This document shows positions 5,471 through 10,726 of a stretch of DNA of 10,726 nt, piece after piece (the first letter of the stretch is position 1; the number at the start of each line of letters is the position of its first letter). Both the position numbers and the translations under genes were made by a program. This DNA comes from Moraxellaceae bacterium. GTDB taxonomy: Bacteria > Pseudomonadota > Gammaproteobacteria > Pseudomonadales > Moraxellaceae. Location of the stretch: contig DPJB01000008.1 of assembly GCA_003543245.1 (NCBI GenBank), positions 20,339 to 31,064 of the forward strand, given 5' to 3'. The notes under the pieces were generated by a model. That model worked only from the letters and a program-made list of their open reading frames with translations. It was not told where the DNA came from and ran no database searches.

Positions 5471-6541
5471 ATGATTCCACCCTCATCCCGCATGGACATT
5501 GCACGCATCACCTTTGCCGTGATTGCAATCTGCGCCCTGCTTGCCGGCTGCTTCTTTGTTCTGGTGCCCTTCCTGTTACCACTGATCTGGGCGACCACCA
5601 TTGTCGTGGCCACCTGGCCGCTGATGGATGCCTTGCAGCGCCGTCTCCGTGGTAGCCGGGCACTTGCAGTAACAGTTCTCACCCTTGTCCTGCTCATGTT
5701 GCTGGTTGTGCCGCTCACGCTCGCCGTGACCACCATTGTTGACCATGTCGATGAGCTGACCGGCATCTCAGCAAAGGTTGCCTACTATGTTGCCCAGCCG
5801 CCACCCGGCTGGCTGAACAGCCTGCCGGCAAGCGAACGGCTGGTTGCGGCCTGGTCGCAGGTTGCGGCCCTGACGCCGGCACAACTGGAGGCGAAAATAT
5901 CACCCCATGCCACGCGTGTTGTTGGCTGGATGGTCGATGAGGCCGGCAGCCTTACCATGCTGATCGTGCAGTTCCTGCTCACGGTGGGTTTGTGTGCCGT
6001 GCTGTACATGACGGGTGAAACGGCAGCAAGCGGGGTACGTCGGTTTGCGCATCGTCTGGCCGGCGAGCACGGCGACAATTCGGTTGTCATCGCGGCGCAA
6101 GCCGTGCGTGCCGTTGCACTGGGTGTGCTCGTTACGGCCGTAGTGCAGTCAGTACTGGCCGGCATCGGCCTGATGATTGCCGGCGTTCCGTTTGCAAGCC
6201 TGCTGGCTGCGGTGGCCCTGATGCTGTGCATTGCGCAGATTGGCGTTTTTCCAGTACTGATCCCGGCGGTGATCTGGGTATTCTGGTCCGGAGAAACGGG
6301 AATGGGCGTATTTCTGGTGGTGTGGTCACTGATCGTTGGCATGCTCGACAACTTCCTGCGCCCATGGCTGATCCGCCGTGGTGCCGATCTGCCGCTGCTG
6401 CTGATTCTCGCTGGTGTGATTGGCGGCCTGCTTGGATTCGGCATTATCGGTTTGTTCGTCGGTCCGGTGCTACTGGCAGTGAGTTATCGTCTGGTAGAAG
6501 CGTGGATCAAGCTTGGTGAGGTAGAAGAAGCGGCAGGCTGA
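5471..6541 (+). CDS. ydiK: AI-2E family permease, YdiK type
   Basis: 356-residue polytopic inner-membrane protein, collinear with E. coli YdiK over nearly its whole length. Hydrophobic helices lie near 11-49, 62-88, 159-180, 213-236, 240-272, 278-297 and 307-340; a polar region fills 91-158. Shared motifs include VVATWPLMDALQ (45-56), AAQAVRAVALGVLVTAVVQ (208-226), PVLIPAVIWVFWSG (261-274), DNFLRPWLIRRGADLPL (293-309) and GGLLGFGIIGLFVGPVLLAVS (318-338). The family was named for AI-2 export by TqsA, but members transport different things, including Na+/H+ exchange; the YdiK substrate is not established. The ATG at 5471 has only a weak GAG upstream; an ATG at 5492 has none. Confidence 0.88.
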   Translation: MIPPSSRMDIARITFAVIAICALLAGCFFVLVPFLLPLIWATTIVVATWPLMDALQRRLRGSRALAVTVLTLVLLMLLVVPLTLAVTTIVDHVDELTGISAKVAYYVAQPPPGWLNSLPASERLVAAWSQVAALTPAQLEAKISPHATRVVGWMVDEAGSLTMLIVQFLLTVGLCAVLYMTGETAASGVRRFAHRLAGEHGDNSVVIAAQAVRAVALGVLVTAVVQSVLAGIGLMIAGVPFASLLAAVALMLCIAQIGVFPVLIPAVIWVFWSGETGMGVFLVVWSLIVGMLDNFLRPWLIRRGADLPLLLILAGVIGGLLGFGIIGLFVGPVLLAVSYRLVEAWIKLGEVEEAAG

Positions 6542-6545
6542 GTGG

Positions 6546-6564
6546 TCGGCCTGTTTGTGGCCGA
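6546..6564 (+). other. Hairpin between ydiK and the SDR gene
   Basis: TCGGCC, seven-base loop, GGCCGA: six perfect pairs starting four bases after the ydiK stop. No T-run follows, so it is not a clear intrinsic terminator. It could protect the ydiK mRNA 3' end or weakly attenuate readthrough into the SDR gene. Confidence 0.3.
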
Positions 6565-6607
6565 TGTGCAACAATCATGCTGAACATGGATACCCGAGGA
6601 TAGCCAG

Positions 6608-7405
6608 ATGAATACATCACACCGTACGGCACTGGTCACCGGAGCATCTGCCGGCATTGGCGCCTGCTTTGCACGTCATCTGGCCAGTGAGGGCTATTCA
6701 CTCTTGCTGGTGGCGCGCCGCGAAGAGCGCCTGCATGCGCTGGCGGCAGAACTTGTGGCAGCATACGGCATACGCTGCGATATTCTGGCTGCCGACCTTA
6801 ACGACCCGCACGCACCAGAAGCCATCATGGACTTTGCTGCAGGGCAGGGTATTGCCATTGATGTGCTGATCAATAATGCAGGCCTGTCAGGGAAAACCGC
6901 ATTTGCCGATACCCCATGGCAAGCGCTTGCAGGCGAAATCCAGCTCATGATCACCGCCGTGACAGAGCTCTGTCACCGTGTACTGCCTGGCATGCGCGAG
7001 CGTGGCTGGGGGCGCATCATCAACCTGTCATCGATTGCAGCATTTTCGCCACCGGGCGCAAGCCTGCTCTATACCGGCATCAAGAGCTATGTGCTCAACA
7101 TGTCGCAATCACTGGACATGGAACTCAAGCCGCAAGGCATCAACGTCACTGCTCTCTGTCCAGGATTCACCTACAGTGAATTCCACGACACCATGGGCAC
7201 GCGCAGTGCGGCAGACAAGTTGCCGGGCATCCTCTGGCAGCAGCCGGAGGATGTAGTGCGTGAAGGCTGGAATGCGGTAATGAACGGCAAACCGGTCTGT
7301 GTGCCGGGCACCGTCAACAAGATGATTGCCAGCAGTTTGCGACCGCTGCCGGTAAGCGTGCAATATTATCTGGGCCGCACACTCAATCCGTTCAAGGAGC
7401 AGTGA
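6608..7405 (+). CDS. Classical short-chain dehydrogenase/reductase
   Basis: 265-residue NAD(P)-dependent oxidoreductase with a complete classical SDR set: TGASAGIG (11-18), acidic AADL (61-64), NNAG (89-92), catalytic Ser142 in LSS, Tyr155 and Lys159 in YTGIK, and PG at 185-186. Arg37/Arg38 after the second strand favour NADPH over NADH, by family experience. The substrate is not predictable; it belongs with the many DltE/YqjQ-like 'SDR family oxidoreductases'. GAGG precedes the ATG with an eight-base spacer. It lies 66 bases after ydiK and could be co-transcribed. Its last 11 bases are repeated, inverted, at the end of the convergent arfB gene. Confidence 0.88.
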   Translation: MNTSHRTALVTGASAGIGACFARHLASEGYSLLLVARREERLHALAAELVAAYGIRCDILAADLNDPHAPEAIMDFAAGQGIAIDVLINNAGLSGKTAFADTPWQALAGEIQLMITAVTELCHRVLPGMRERGWGRIINLSSIAAFSPPGASLLYTGIKSYVLNMSQSLDMELKPQGINVTALCPGFTYSEFHDTMGTRSAADKLPGILWQQPEDVVREGWNAVMNGKPVCVPGTVNKMIASSLRPLPVSVQYYLGRTLNPFKEQ

Positions 7406-7460
7406 AAGGTCGTTACTGGCGCACCCACTCTCTTTTCACGGCAGGACAGTCACTGCTCCT
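7395..7460. repeat. 11-bp perfect inverted repeat carrying both stop codons of the convergent SDR and arfB genes
   Basis: AGGAGCAGTGA at 7395-7405 is matched by TCACTGCTCCT at 7450-7460, with 44 bases between. Each arm is the 3' end of a gene, and both proteins end -Glu-Gln-stop with identical codons (GAG CAG TGA). Inside, GTGAAA (7402-7407) and TTTCAC (7434-7439) offer an alternative pairing. Either transcript could fold the arms into a stem, or the two mRNAs could pair across this overlap. No T-run is present for a standard bidirectional terminator. Confidence 0.6.
7417..7431 (+). repeat. 15-base dispersed repeat, copy A
   Basis: TGGCGCACCCACTCT lies in the loop of the 7395-7460 inverted repeat. 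An exact inverted copy is at 8183-8197. Both continue into a T-run (CTTTT here, TTTT in copy B). The two copies flank arfB and the small membrane-protein gene. Confidence 0.6.
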
Positions 7461-7851
7461 CAACTTTACCGCGTGAGGACTTTACTGCGGATCGCAGTGA
7501 CTTGCCTGCCAGACGGCGCTGACGCGATCCGAAGGTCGGCTTGGTCGGGCGGCGAGGTATGGGTGTGCGTGAGGCCTCGATGATGAGTACTTCAAGTAGT
7601 GCAAGTGCAGCGGCCCGGTTTTCTTCCTGGCTGCGGGAGGACTGCGCCTTGATGAAAAGAACCCCATCCTTGTTGACCCGTGTGCGGGGCAGGGCAAGCA
7701 GATTTTCCTTTATGGCAGGCGCAAGCGAAGACGCATGAATGTTGAAGCGCAACTGCACGGCGCTCGACACCTTGTTCACATTCTGGCCACCCGGTCCCTG
7801 GGCGCGAATGGCAGTGAACTCGATTTCATCCAGAGGAACGATCAGGGTCAT
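7450..7851 (-). CDS. arfB: Alternative ribosome-rescue factor ArfB (peptidyl-tRNA hydrolase)
   Basis: 133-residue release-factor-like protein that enters ribosomes stalled at mRNA ends and hydrolyses the peptidyl-tRNA. The catalytic GGQ (residues 21-23) sits in IRAQGPGGQNVNKVSSAVQL (15-34). The C-terminal tail (about 95-133) is rich in Arg/Lys, with RRPTKPTFGSRQRRLAGKS (99-117). In E. coli ArfB that tail reads the empty mRNA channel, and the pattern matches closely. Length is close to E. coli's 140. It lacks the codon-recognition domains of RF1/RF2, as expected. The ATG at 7851 has no clear ribosome site. It is convergent with the SDR gene, and its stop lies in the 11-bp inverted repeat. Confidence 0.93.
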   Translation of the reverse strand: MTLIVPLDEIEFTAIRAQGPGGQNVNKVSSAVQLRFNIHASSLAPAIKENLLALPRTRVNKDGVLFIKAQSSRSQEENRAAALALLEVLIIEASRTPIPRRPTKPTFGSRQRRLAGKSLRSAVKSSRGKVEEQ

Positions 7852-7883
7852 AAGGTTTTATGCTGTCCGGGTGCGCCAAAAAT

Positions 7884-8138
7884 TCAGGTAGATGCCAGCC
7901 GGTCTGCAGCGCGCGATAACAGGAATGCTGCCACAAAAAGAACGGCAACCACACATAGTTGAGTAGCCAGCATCCCGGGAGCTGGCGCAACCATATCACC
8001 ATACATCCTGTCGCCGGGACTAACGCGCCCCATGACCAGCATATAGGTCACAACAAGCAGTTGCGTAAAAAACAGTATCGCCGGTATCGCAATCAGCATA
8101 CTCACGACCCTGCACAGGACAGACAACAGTTTATTCAT
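7884..8138 (-). CDS. Small two-helix membrane protein, unknown
   Basis: 84 residues that I do not recognise. A first hydrophobic stretch at about 6-36 starts MNKLLSVLCRVVSMLIAIPA, and a second lies at 54-75. A polar connector, GRVSPGDRMYGDM (37-49), lies between. The end is short and basic/acidic (RAADRLAST). The ATG at 8138 overlaps by four bases (ATGA) the stop of a possible 46-codon gene upstream, which supports the start. A weak AGAAG precedes it. It lies 32 bases upstream of arfB on the same strand, so co-transcription is likely. No motif suggests a role. Confidence 0.62.
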   Translation of the reverse strand: MNKLLSVLCRVVSMLIAIPAILFFTQLLVVTYMLVMGRVSPGDRMYGDMVAPAPGMLATQLCVVAVLFVAAFLLSRAADRLAST

Positions 8139-8275
8139 GACTTCTGTACAGTACCTTGGCGGGGCTCTTCGCCAGCCTCAAAAGAGTGGGTGCGCCATGC
8201 CATGCCCTCAGGCAAGGAATGGCTGTGATTTGGATTCTTATGTTCATTCCAGTCTAATCGCCGGCCTTTACGCAT
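8135..8275 (-). CDS. Possible 46-residue small protein, translationally coupled to the next gene
   Basis: Open frame of 46 codons from ATG at 8275, ending TGA at 8135 inside the ATGA overlap with the membrane-protein gene at 8138. The product is hydrophilic, rich in His, Arg and Glu: it begins MRKGRRLDWNEHKNPNHSHS (1-20), continues LPEGMAWRTHSF (21-32), and has no membrane segment. The frame is open a further ten codons upstream without another start. A promoter-like pair at 8315-8341 would give a leader of about 33 bases. Against it: no Shine-Dalgarno before 8275, and I know no homologue. The alternative is a 199-base non-coding leader. Its WRTHSF codons form copy B of the 15-base repeat. 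Confidence 0.38.
   Translation of the reverse strand: MRKGRRLDWNEHKNPNHSHSLPEGMAWRTHSFEAGEEPRQGTVQKS
8183..8197 (-). repeat. 15-base dispersed repeat, copy B (inverted relative to copy A)
   Basis: On minus this is TGGCGCACCCACTCT, identical to 7417-7431 on plus. Here it lies in the possible 46-codon gene and codes WRTHS. In copy A the equivalent plus-strand frame reads WRTHSLFTAGQ, against WRTHSFEAGEE here, hinting at a shared coding origin. Confidence 0.6.
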
Positions 8276-8314
8276 GACATCGGTGTTGCGGGCATCACGG
8301 AATGGTCAATACCT

Positions 8315-8341
8315 ATTATGATGCGTGGAGTGAGATGTCAG
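8315..8341 (-). promoter_or_regulatory. Candidate sigma-70 promoter for the small-protein/membrane-protein/arfB group
   Basis: Minus strand: CTGACA (8341-8336) as -35 and CATAAT (8320-8315) as -10, each five of six to consensus, but with a short 15-base spacer. It overlaps the stop of the preceding gene (8338-8340). A start near 8308 would leave about 33 bases before the ATG at 8275. Confidence 0.33.
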
Positions 8342-8700
8342 GTATGTGTGGACAGGGCGCTCAGTACCAACTGGGCGACTTCCGGCGGCAACTTGCCGGA
8401 CTGCTCCGTGAAGTGTTCTTTTATATAAACAAAATCAGGGCTGCCATCACTTACAAGAATCGGGGATTCCTTGTGTTTCAGTCCGGTATCCTCGCCAGCA
8501 TGTATGGCCGAGTGAACAAGTTCGCCGCCCTGGTGCCATGTGATGGCCTTTTCATGACGACCCTTGTCGTAGCAAAGCTGGAAGCCGATGGGCTTCATGT
8601 GCTCATCATGCCAGATGATCAGGTCCATGGCGGGTGACATGAACCATCTGCGTATGGGCTCTCCATGAATCTGGCGTGCATCTTTGAGTTCAACGAGCAT
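8338..8700 (-). CDS. Conserved hypothetical soluble protein
   Basis: 120-residue soluble protein of a type I believe is common as an unnamed protein in gammaproteobacteria. It begins MLVELKDARQIHGEPIRRWF, then MDLIIWHDE (25-33), GFQLCYDKGRHEKAITWH (39-56), a short variable part, KESPILVSDG (77-86) and a helical C-terminus, LPPEVAQLVLSAL (104-116). No catalytic motif or membrane helix is visible and no function can be given. The frame extends six codons to an ATG at 8718, but the family-like N-terminus MLVELKD points to 8700. Neither start has a good ribosome site. It lies 67 bases after the cold-shock/DUF1294 gene. Confidence 0.72.
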   Translation of the reverse strand: MLVELKDARQIHGEPIRRWFMSPAMDLIIWHDEHMKPIGFQLCYDKGRHEKAITWHQGGELVHSAIHAGEDTGLKHKESPILVSDGSPDFVYIKEHFTEQSGKLPPEVAQLVLSALSTHT

Positions 8701-8767
8701 GGTCAGGGCACCGGGCATGGGTCAATGGCGCGTCGCAAGGCATTCGGCCTGAATGACGTTGTGGGTC

Positions 8768-9373
8768 TCAGTTCGTCATCTGGTCAAGCATGCCCAGATA
8801 CGCAGAGCCATAAGGCGATAGCAGGTAAACCAGTGCGGCAGTATTCATGAGCATCGTAAGCCAGAAAACAACGCGAAACGATGTTTTACGCGACTTGTGA
8901 CGAAGAAGTTGCTGCGCAAACATCGCGCCCGGCCATCCGCCGAGAAGTGACAGGGCATGGAGCGTGTTCTCGGGTGTGCGCTGATCTCCCTTCCTGGCGG
9001 CAGACTTGTCCATGGCATACATGCCCAGAGACAAGATGCTCATGCCCAGATACAACCACAGAATGGCAACGGGAATCCGCGCCTGCACTACAAGGGCAGC
9101 AACAAATGCAAGAAACAGGCTGCCGGCAATGAACGCGGTTACGGCAGGGTCAGGAGAAAACCGGCTGCCAGCCAGCCTGACGTTTTCGGCCCTGCTTCGG
9201 CCCTGGGCATCAGTAACGATTTCATAGCTTACATCCACGCCGGTTTCCGGGCGCCTGCTACCGCGCGGCAATGCCTTGATATGAACGAAGACCTGATTGC
9301 CACCCGAGCCGGGTGCAATGAAGCCAAATCCCTTTTCATCGTTCCATCTTGCTATTTTTCCGCGCGCACGCAT
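8768..9373 (-). CDS. Cold-shock domain / DUF1294 fusion membrane protein
   Basis: 201 residues with two parts. Residues 1-68 are a cold-shock (OB-fold) nucleic-acid-binding domain with RNP1 KGFGFI (14-19) and RNP2 VFVHI (28-32). Residues 76-195 form a membrane DUF1294 domain: hydrophobic helices near 77-97, 101-120 and 168-186, with YAMDKSAARKG (119-129), RTPENTLHALSLLGGWPGA (132-150) and RHKSRKTSFRVVFW (158-171). This fusion is a known architecture whose function is not established; it may tether RNA-binding domains to the membrane. ATG at 9373 begins at the usual family N-terminus; an ATG at 9385 would add MRIF, and neither has a strong ribosome site. Confidence 0.85.
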   Translation of the reverse strand: MRARGKIARWNDEKGFGFIAPGSGGNQVFVHIKALPRGSRRPETGVDVSYEIVTDAQGRSRAENVRLAGSRFSPDPAVTAFIAGSLFLAFVAALVVQARIPVAILWLYLGMSILSLGMYAMDKSAARKGDQRTPENTLHALSLLGGWPGAMFAQQLLRHKSRKTSFRVVFWLTMLMNTAALVYLLSPYGSAYLGMLDQMTN

Positions 9374-9424
9374 GAATATTCTCATGATGGCAGGCTCAGG
9401 ATGTCCATCAGGGCGTCGTGCCTG

Positions 9425-9453
9425 CTTATCTTGTTTAAAGTATTGTCCGGCAA
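9425..9453 (-). promoter_or_regulatory. Candidate promoter of the cold-shock/DUF1294 gene
   Basis: Minus strand: TTGCCG (9453-9448) and GATAAG (9430-9425), four of six to consensus each, spacer exactly 17. The expected start, near 9418, leaves a leader of about 45 bases. The -35 overlaps a CCGGC/GCCGG hairpin (9447-9461) just after the upstream gene's stop at 9467. Confidence 0.3.
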
Positions 9454-9466
9454 TGCGCCGGGTAAT

Positions 9467-9703
9467 TCAGGGCAGCGGCCCGAGCCGGGACAGCCATGAT
9501 TCCCTTGCCTTGCAGGCCGCCGAGATCAGGTCGTAACCAGCAAGAAAAAGAGCAGAGCCGCCAGCAATCCTGGCGACGGCCGACGTATCAGCATAAAAAA
9601 TCGGGTAGAGCCCGACTCCAGTCAGGAGCAAGCCGAATGCGGCTGTCAGTAGCCTGTACATTCGGCCTGTGTAGAAGGGCTGGCTGGCACGCTGATCCGT
9701 CAT
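9467..9703 (-). CDS. Small two-helix membrane protein (MTDxxxxQPFYTGRMYR family)
   Basis: 78 residues: a polar head, MTDQRASQPFYTGRMYRLLT (1-20), two helices near 17-37 and 43-62, then a conserved-looking tail, KARESWLSRLGPLP (65-78). I recall unnamed proteobacterial proteins with the same head and tail; no function is known. The frame runs on to ATG 9736, but the ATG at 9703 matches the remembered family start and has AGG about seven bases upstream. It lies 56 bases after the lipoprotein gene, same strand, and was probably transcribed with it. Confidence 0.7.
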   Translation of the reverse strand: MTDQRASQPFYTGRMYRLLTAAFGLLLTGVGLYPIFYADTSAVARIAGGSALFLAGYDLISAACKARESWLSRLGPLP

Positions 9704-9759
9704 GACATGGCCTGATAAAAAGCAAGAGACTCGCATGGCGATGCCCCGGTAAGCGAAGG

Positions 9760-9972
9760 CTACTTCTCTGACGAAGAGGCACCTGCCGATTCACGTTTAT
9801 ACTCTTGATAGCTTTTCTGGTTAACACGGGCCATGCAGTCTTCATAGGCGCCCTGGGGCAAGCCCTGGCACTTCAGCTCTGCATTGAGCCTGGCGCTTTC
9901 ATACCATGCCTGGGTGCTGCAGCCCGCAACGCATAACGCCACTGACAGTGCCCATATCATCGTGCGGATCAA
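9760..9972 (-). CDS. Small lipoprotein, TTG start
   Basis: 70-residue precursor. The signal peptide ends in the lipobox VAGC (15-18), so the mature protein would be a 53-residue lipid-anchored polypeptide starting CSTQAWYESARLNAE. It has two more cysteines (CQGLPQGAYEDCMARVN) that could form a disulphide. The AWYE...YEDCMARVN pattern is shared, as I recall, by small proteobacterial lipoproteins of unknown role. Start choice: TTG at 9972 has AAGGGAG six bases upstream. The first possible start (TTG 9993) would overlap the preceding gene, and ATG 9960 is 18 bases from the site. It follows the four-helix gene by 17 bases and is probably coupled. Confidence 0.75.
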   Translation of the reverse strand: MIRTMIWALSVALCVAGCSTQAWYESARLNAELKCQGLPQGAYEDCMARVNQKSYQEYKRESAGASSSEK

Positions 9973-9989
9973 GAGGTGCTCCCTTTGTG

Positions 9990-10409
9990 TCAATGCTGCG
10001 AATTGCGGGTGGTGTGCGTGCCGATGCCACGTACCTTTGCCGCAAGCAGCGGTGCAAGAAGCATGAATATCATCCCGATAACCATGAGCCGGCCCTCCGC
10101 AATATTGTAGTCATGCAGAATCCTGCTCAAGGGGTATCCAAGCGCGTAGCCGAGGCCTACCTCGAATGCCGCCATCAGAATCATCCAGACCGCCCCAACC
10201 GTGAGCAGCTCGGGTGTTGATCTCGCACCAATCCAGCGGATGGATGCACAAGCAATAACAAAAATGATGAGGCACCCAACGAACATGCCCGCCTGATGCG
10301 CCGGCAATTCACCGATTACCGGCAATACAAACAGTCTTCTGATAATGCCATGGACAGACTCGGCAACCACAATGGCCAGCCACACAAGAAGTGCCCGTCG
10401 CCAATTCAT
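9990..10409 (-). CDS. Four-helix membrane protein, unknown
   Basis: 139 residues with hydrophobic helices near 5-30, 38-60, 67-91 and 106-127. Polar groups inside or beside helices look conserved: AESVHGIIRR (16-25), IRWIGA (57-62), FEVGLGYALG (82-91) and the extramembrane SRILHDYNIAEGRL (95-108). I recognise the layout from unnamed proteobacterial membrane proteins but can give no function. The C-terminal tail is basic and polar (THTTRNSQH). The ATG at 10409 is chosen over 10457 because GAGGA lies seven bases upstream and the protein then begins MNWRRALL, a normal membrane start. It precedes the lipoprotein gene by 17 bases. Confidence 0.75.
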   Translation of the reverse strand: MNWRRALLVWLAIVVAESVHGIIRRLFVLPVIGELPAHQAGMFVGCLIIFVIACASIRWIGARSTPELLTVGAVWMILMAAFEVGLGYALGYPLSRILHDYNIAEGRLMVIGMIFMLLAPLLAAKVRGIGTHTTRNSQH

Positions 10410-10481
10410 CAGGATATCCTCATTTTGCCGGCCCATTCCGTGCCCTGCAGGCAGCAATCTGGTCGGCGCATCGGTGCAGGC

Positions 10482-10726
10482 TTACTCCCGGATTTCGGGC
10501 TCAACCAGCATTGCCAGCTGTGTCAGCGATTCCTGCCATCCGAGATAACACATCTCTACGGGGATTACGTCCGGAATGCCTTCCTGCACGATGTTCAGGT
10601 CTGTGCCGCCGGTAACCGGCTCAAGCCTGACGGTAACCTGCAGTACGCCAGCCAGAGCGGGGTCATCAAACACGTCGGTGTAGCGAAGCAGCTCGCCCGG
10701 GACCAGCTCCAGGTATTCGCCGCCAA
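10482..10726 (-). CDS. SRPBCC/AHSA1-domain protein, C-terminal part (runs off the window)
   Basis: The last 80 or so residues of a START-like (SRPBCC, AHSA1-type) protein; the start lies beyond 10726. Seen are GGEYLELVPGELLRYTDVF, VTVRLEPVTGGTDLNIVQEG, the PVEMCYLGWQESLTQLAMLV helix and the end PEIRE. The strand-strand-long helix order and the GWxxSLxxLxxLV helix are typical of the family, whose members bind hydrophobic ligands or assist Hsp90 in eukaryotes; bacterial members mostly lack a known role. The GTG at 10673 is not a true start because the fold clearly continues upstream. The 72-base gap to the next gene holds that gene's ribosome site. Confidence 0.85.
   Translation of the reverse strand, partial: GGEYLELVPGELLRYTDVFDDPALAGVLQVTVRLEPVTGGTDLNIVQEGIPDVIPVEMCYLGWQESLTQLAMLVEPEIRE

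Noticed and set aside
5785..6444. 219-codon open frame on minus
   Set aside because: Antisense to ydiK; the translation is Thr/Ser/Pro/Arg low-complexity typical of an opposite-strand shadow.
8302..8637. 111-codon open frame on plus
   Set aside because: Antisense to the conserved hypothetical at 8338-8700, without a ribosome site or recognisable product.
9447..9461. CCGGC-5-GCCGG hairpin as a terminator after the two-helix gene
   Set aside because: Five pairs without a following T-run. It also overlaps the candidate promoter of the next gene, so termination is not supported.
9988..9993. TTGACA as a -35 box before the lipoprotein gene
   Set aside because: No -10-like sequence at 16-18 bases. 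The region already holds the ribosome site and the end of the upstream gene.
1..10726. Mobile element, CRISPR array, toxin-antitoxin or defence island
   Set aside because: No transposase, integrase, direct-repeat array, nuclease or known defence domain was seen. Gene content is housekeeping, envelope and small unknown proteins.

Overview
The window reads as chromosomal DNA of a Gram-negative gammaproteobacterium. The evidence is an OxyR-type regulator, an outer-membrane lipid A deacylase (LpxR family), a YdiK-type AI-2E permease, ArfB, RidA, and a cold-shock/DUF1294 fusion. A small 'Pseudomonas/Alcanivorax-like' hypothetical protein lies near ridA and oxyR. By eye the DNA is moderately GC-rich. 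I see no rRNA, tRNA, CRISPR array, transposase, integrase or phage gene. Most of the window is ordinary core or soft-core genome, so the interest lies mainly in small genes, start codons and RNA structures.

Layout. (1) 1-1319: the N-terminal part of oxyR (minus) diverges from an atypical SDR of the YeeZ type (plus). The 84-base gap holds an OxyR-box-like element and an imperfect palindrome. (2) 5308-1330, all minus: lpxR, an eight-helix membrane protein resembling YhhN/TMEM86, a secreted DUF2059 protein, the guanidinium exporter gdx, a small HMA-fold protein that has lost its CxxC, a conserved hypothetical, and ridA. The central three genes are tightly coupled (a TGATG overlap and a 15-base gap). 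Two longer gaps, before the HMA gene and before ridA, each carry a strong inverted repeat in the leader. (3) 5471-7405, plus: ydiK and a classical SDR, diverging from lpxR. (4) 10726-7450, minus: an SRPBCC/AHSA1 protein (5' end outside), a four-helix membrane protein, a small lipoprotein, a two-helix membrane protein, the cold-shock/DUF1294 fusion, a conserved hypothetical, a possible 46-residue protein, another two-helix protein, and arfB.

How the genes fit together. OxyR senses peroxide and the nearby palindromes suggest autoregulation. LpxR and the YhhN-like protein suggest envelope lipid remodelling, with Gdx exporting guanidinium and RidA clearing reactive enamines/imines. ArfB rescues stalled ribosomes. 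Several starts were moved from the longest possible reading frame on ribosome-binding-site or family evidence, including TTG starts for lpxR and for the lipoprotein.

The best candidates for something undescribed are: the leader of the HMA gene (2509-2572), where the Shine-Dalgarno sequence lies in a stem enclosing two hairpins; the leader hairpin of ridA (1732-1775); an 11-bp inverted repeat carrying the stop codons of two convergent genes (7395-7460), with a 15-mer in its loop that recurs inverted at 8183-8197; and the 46-codon reading frame at 8135-8275. No gene set here looks like a new defence or mobile system.
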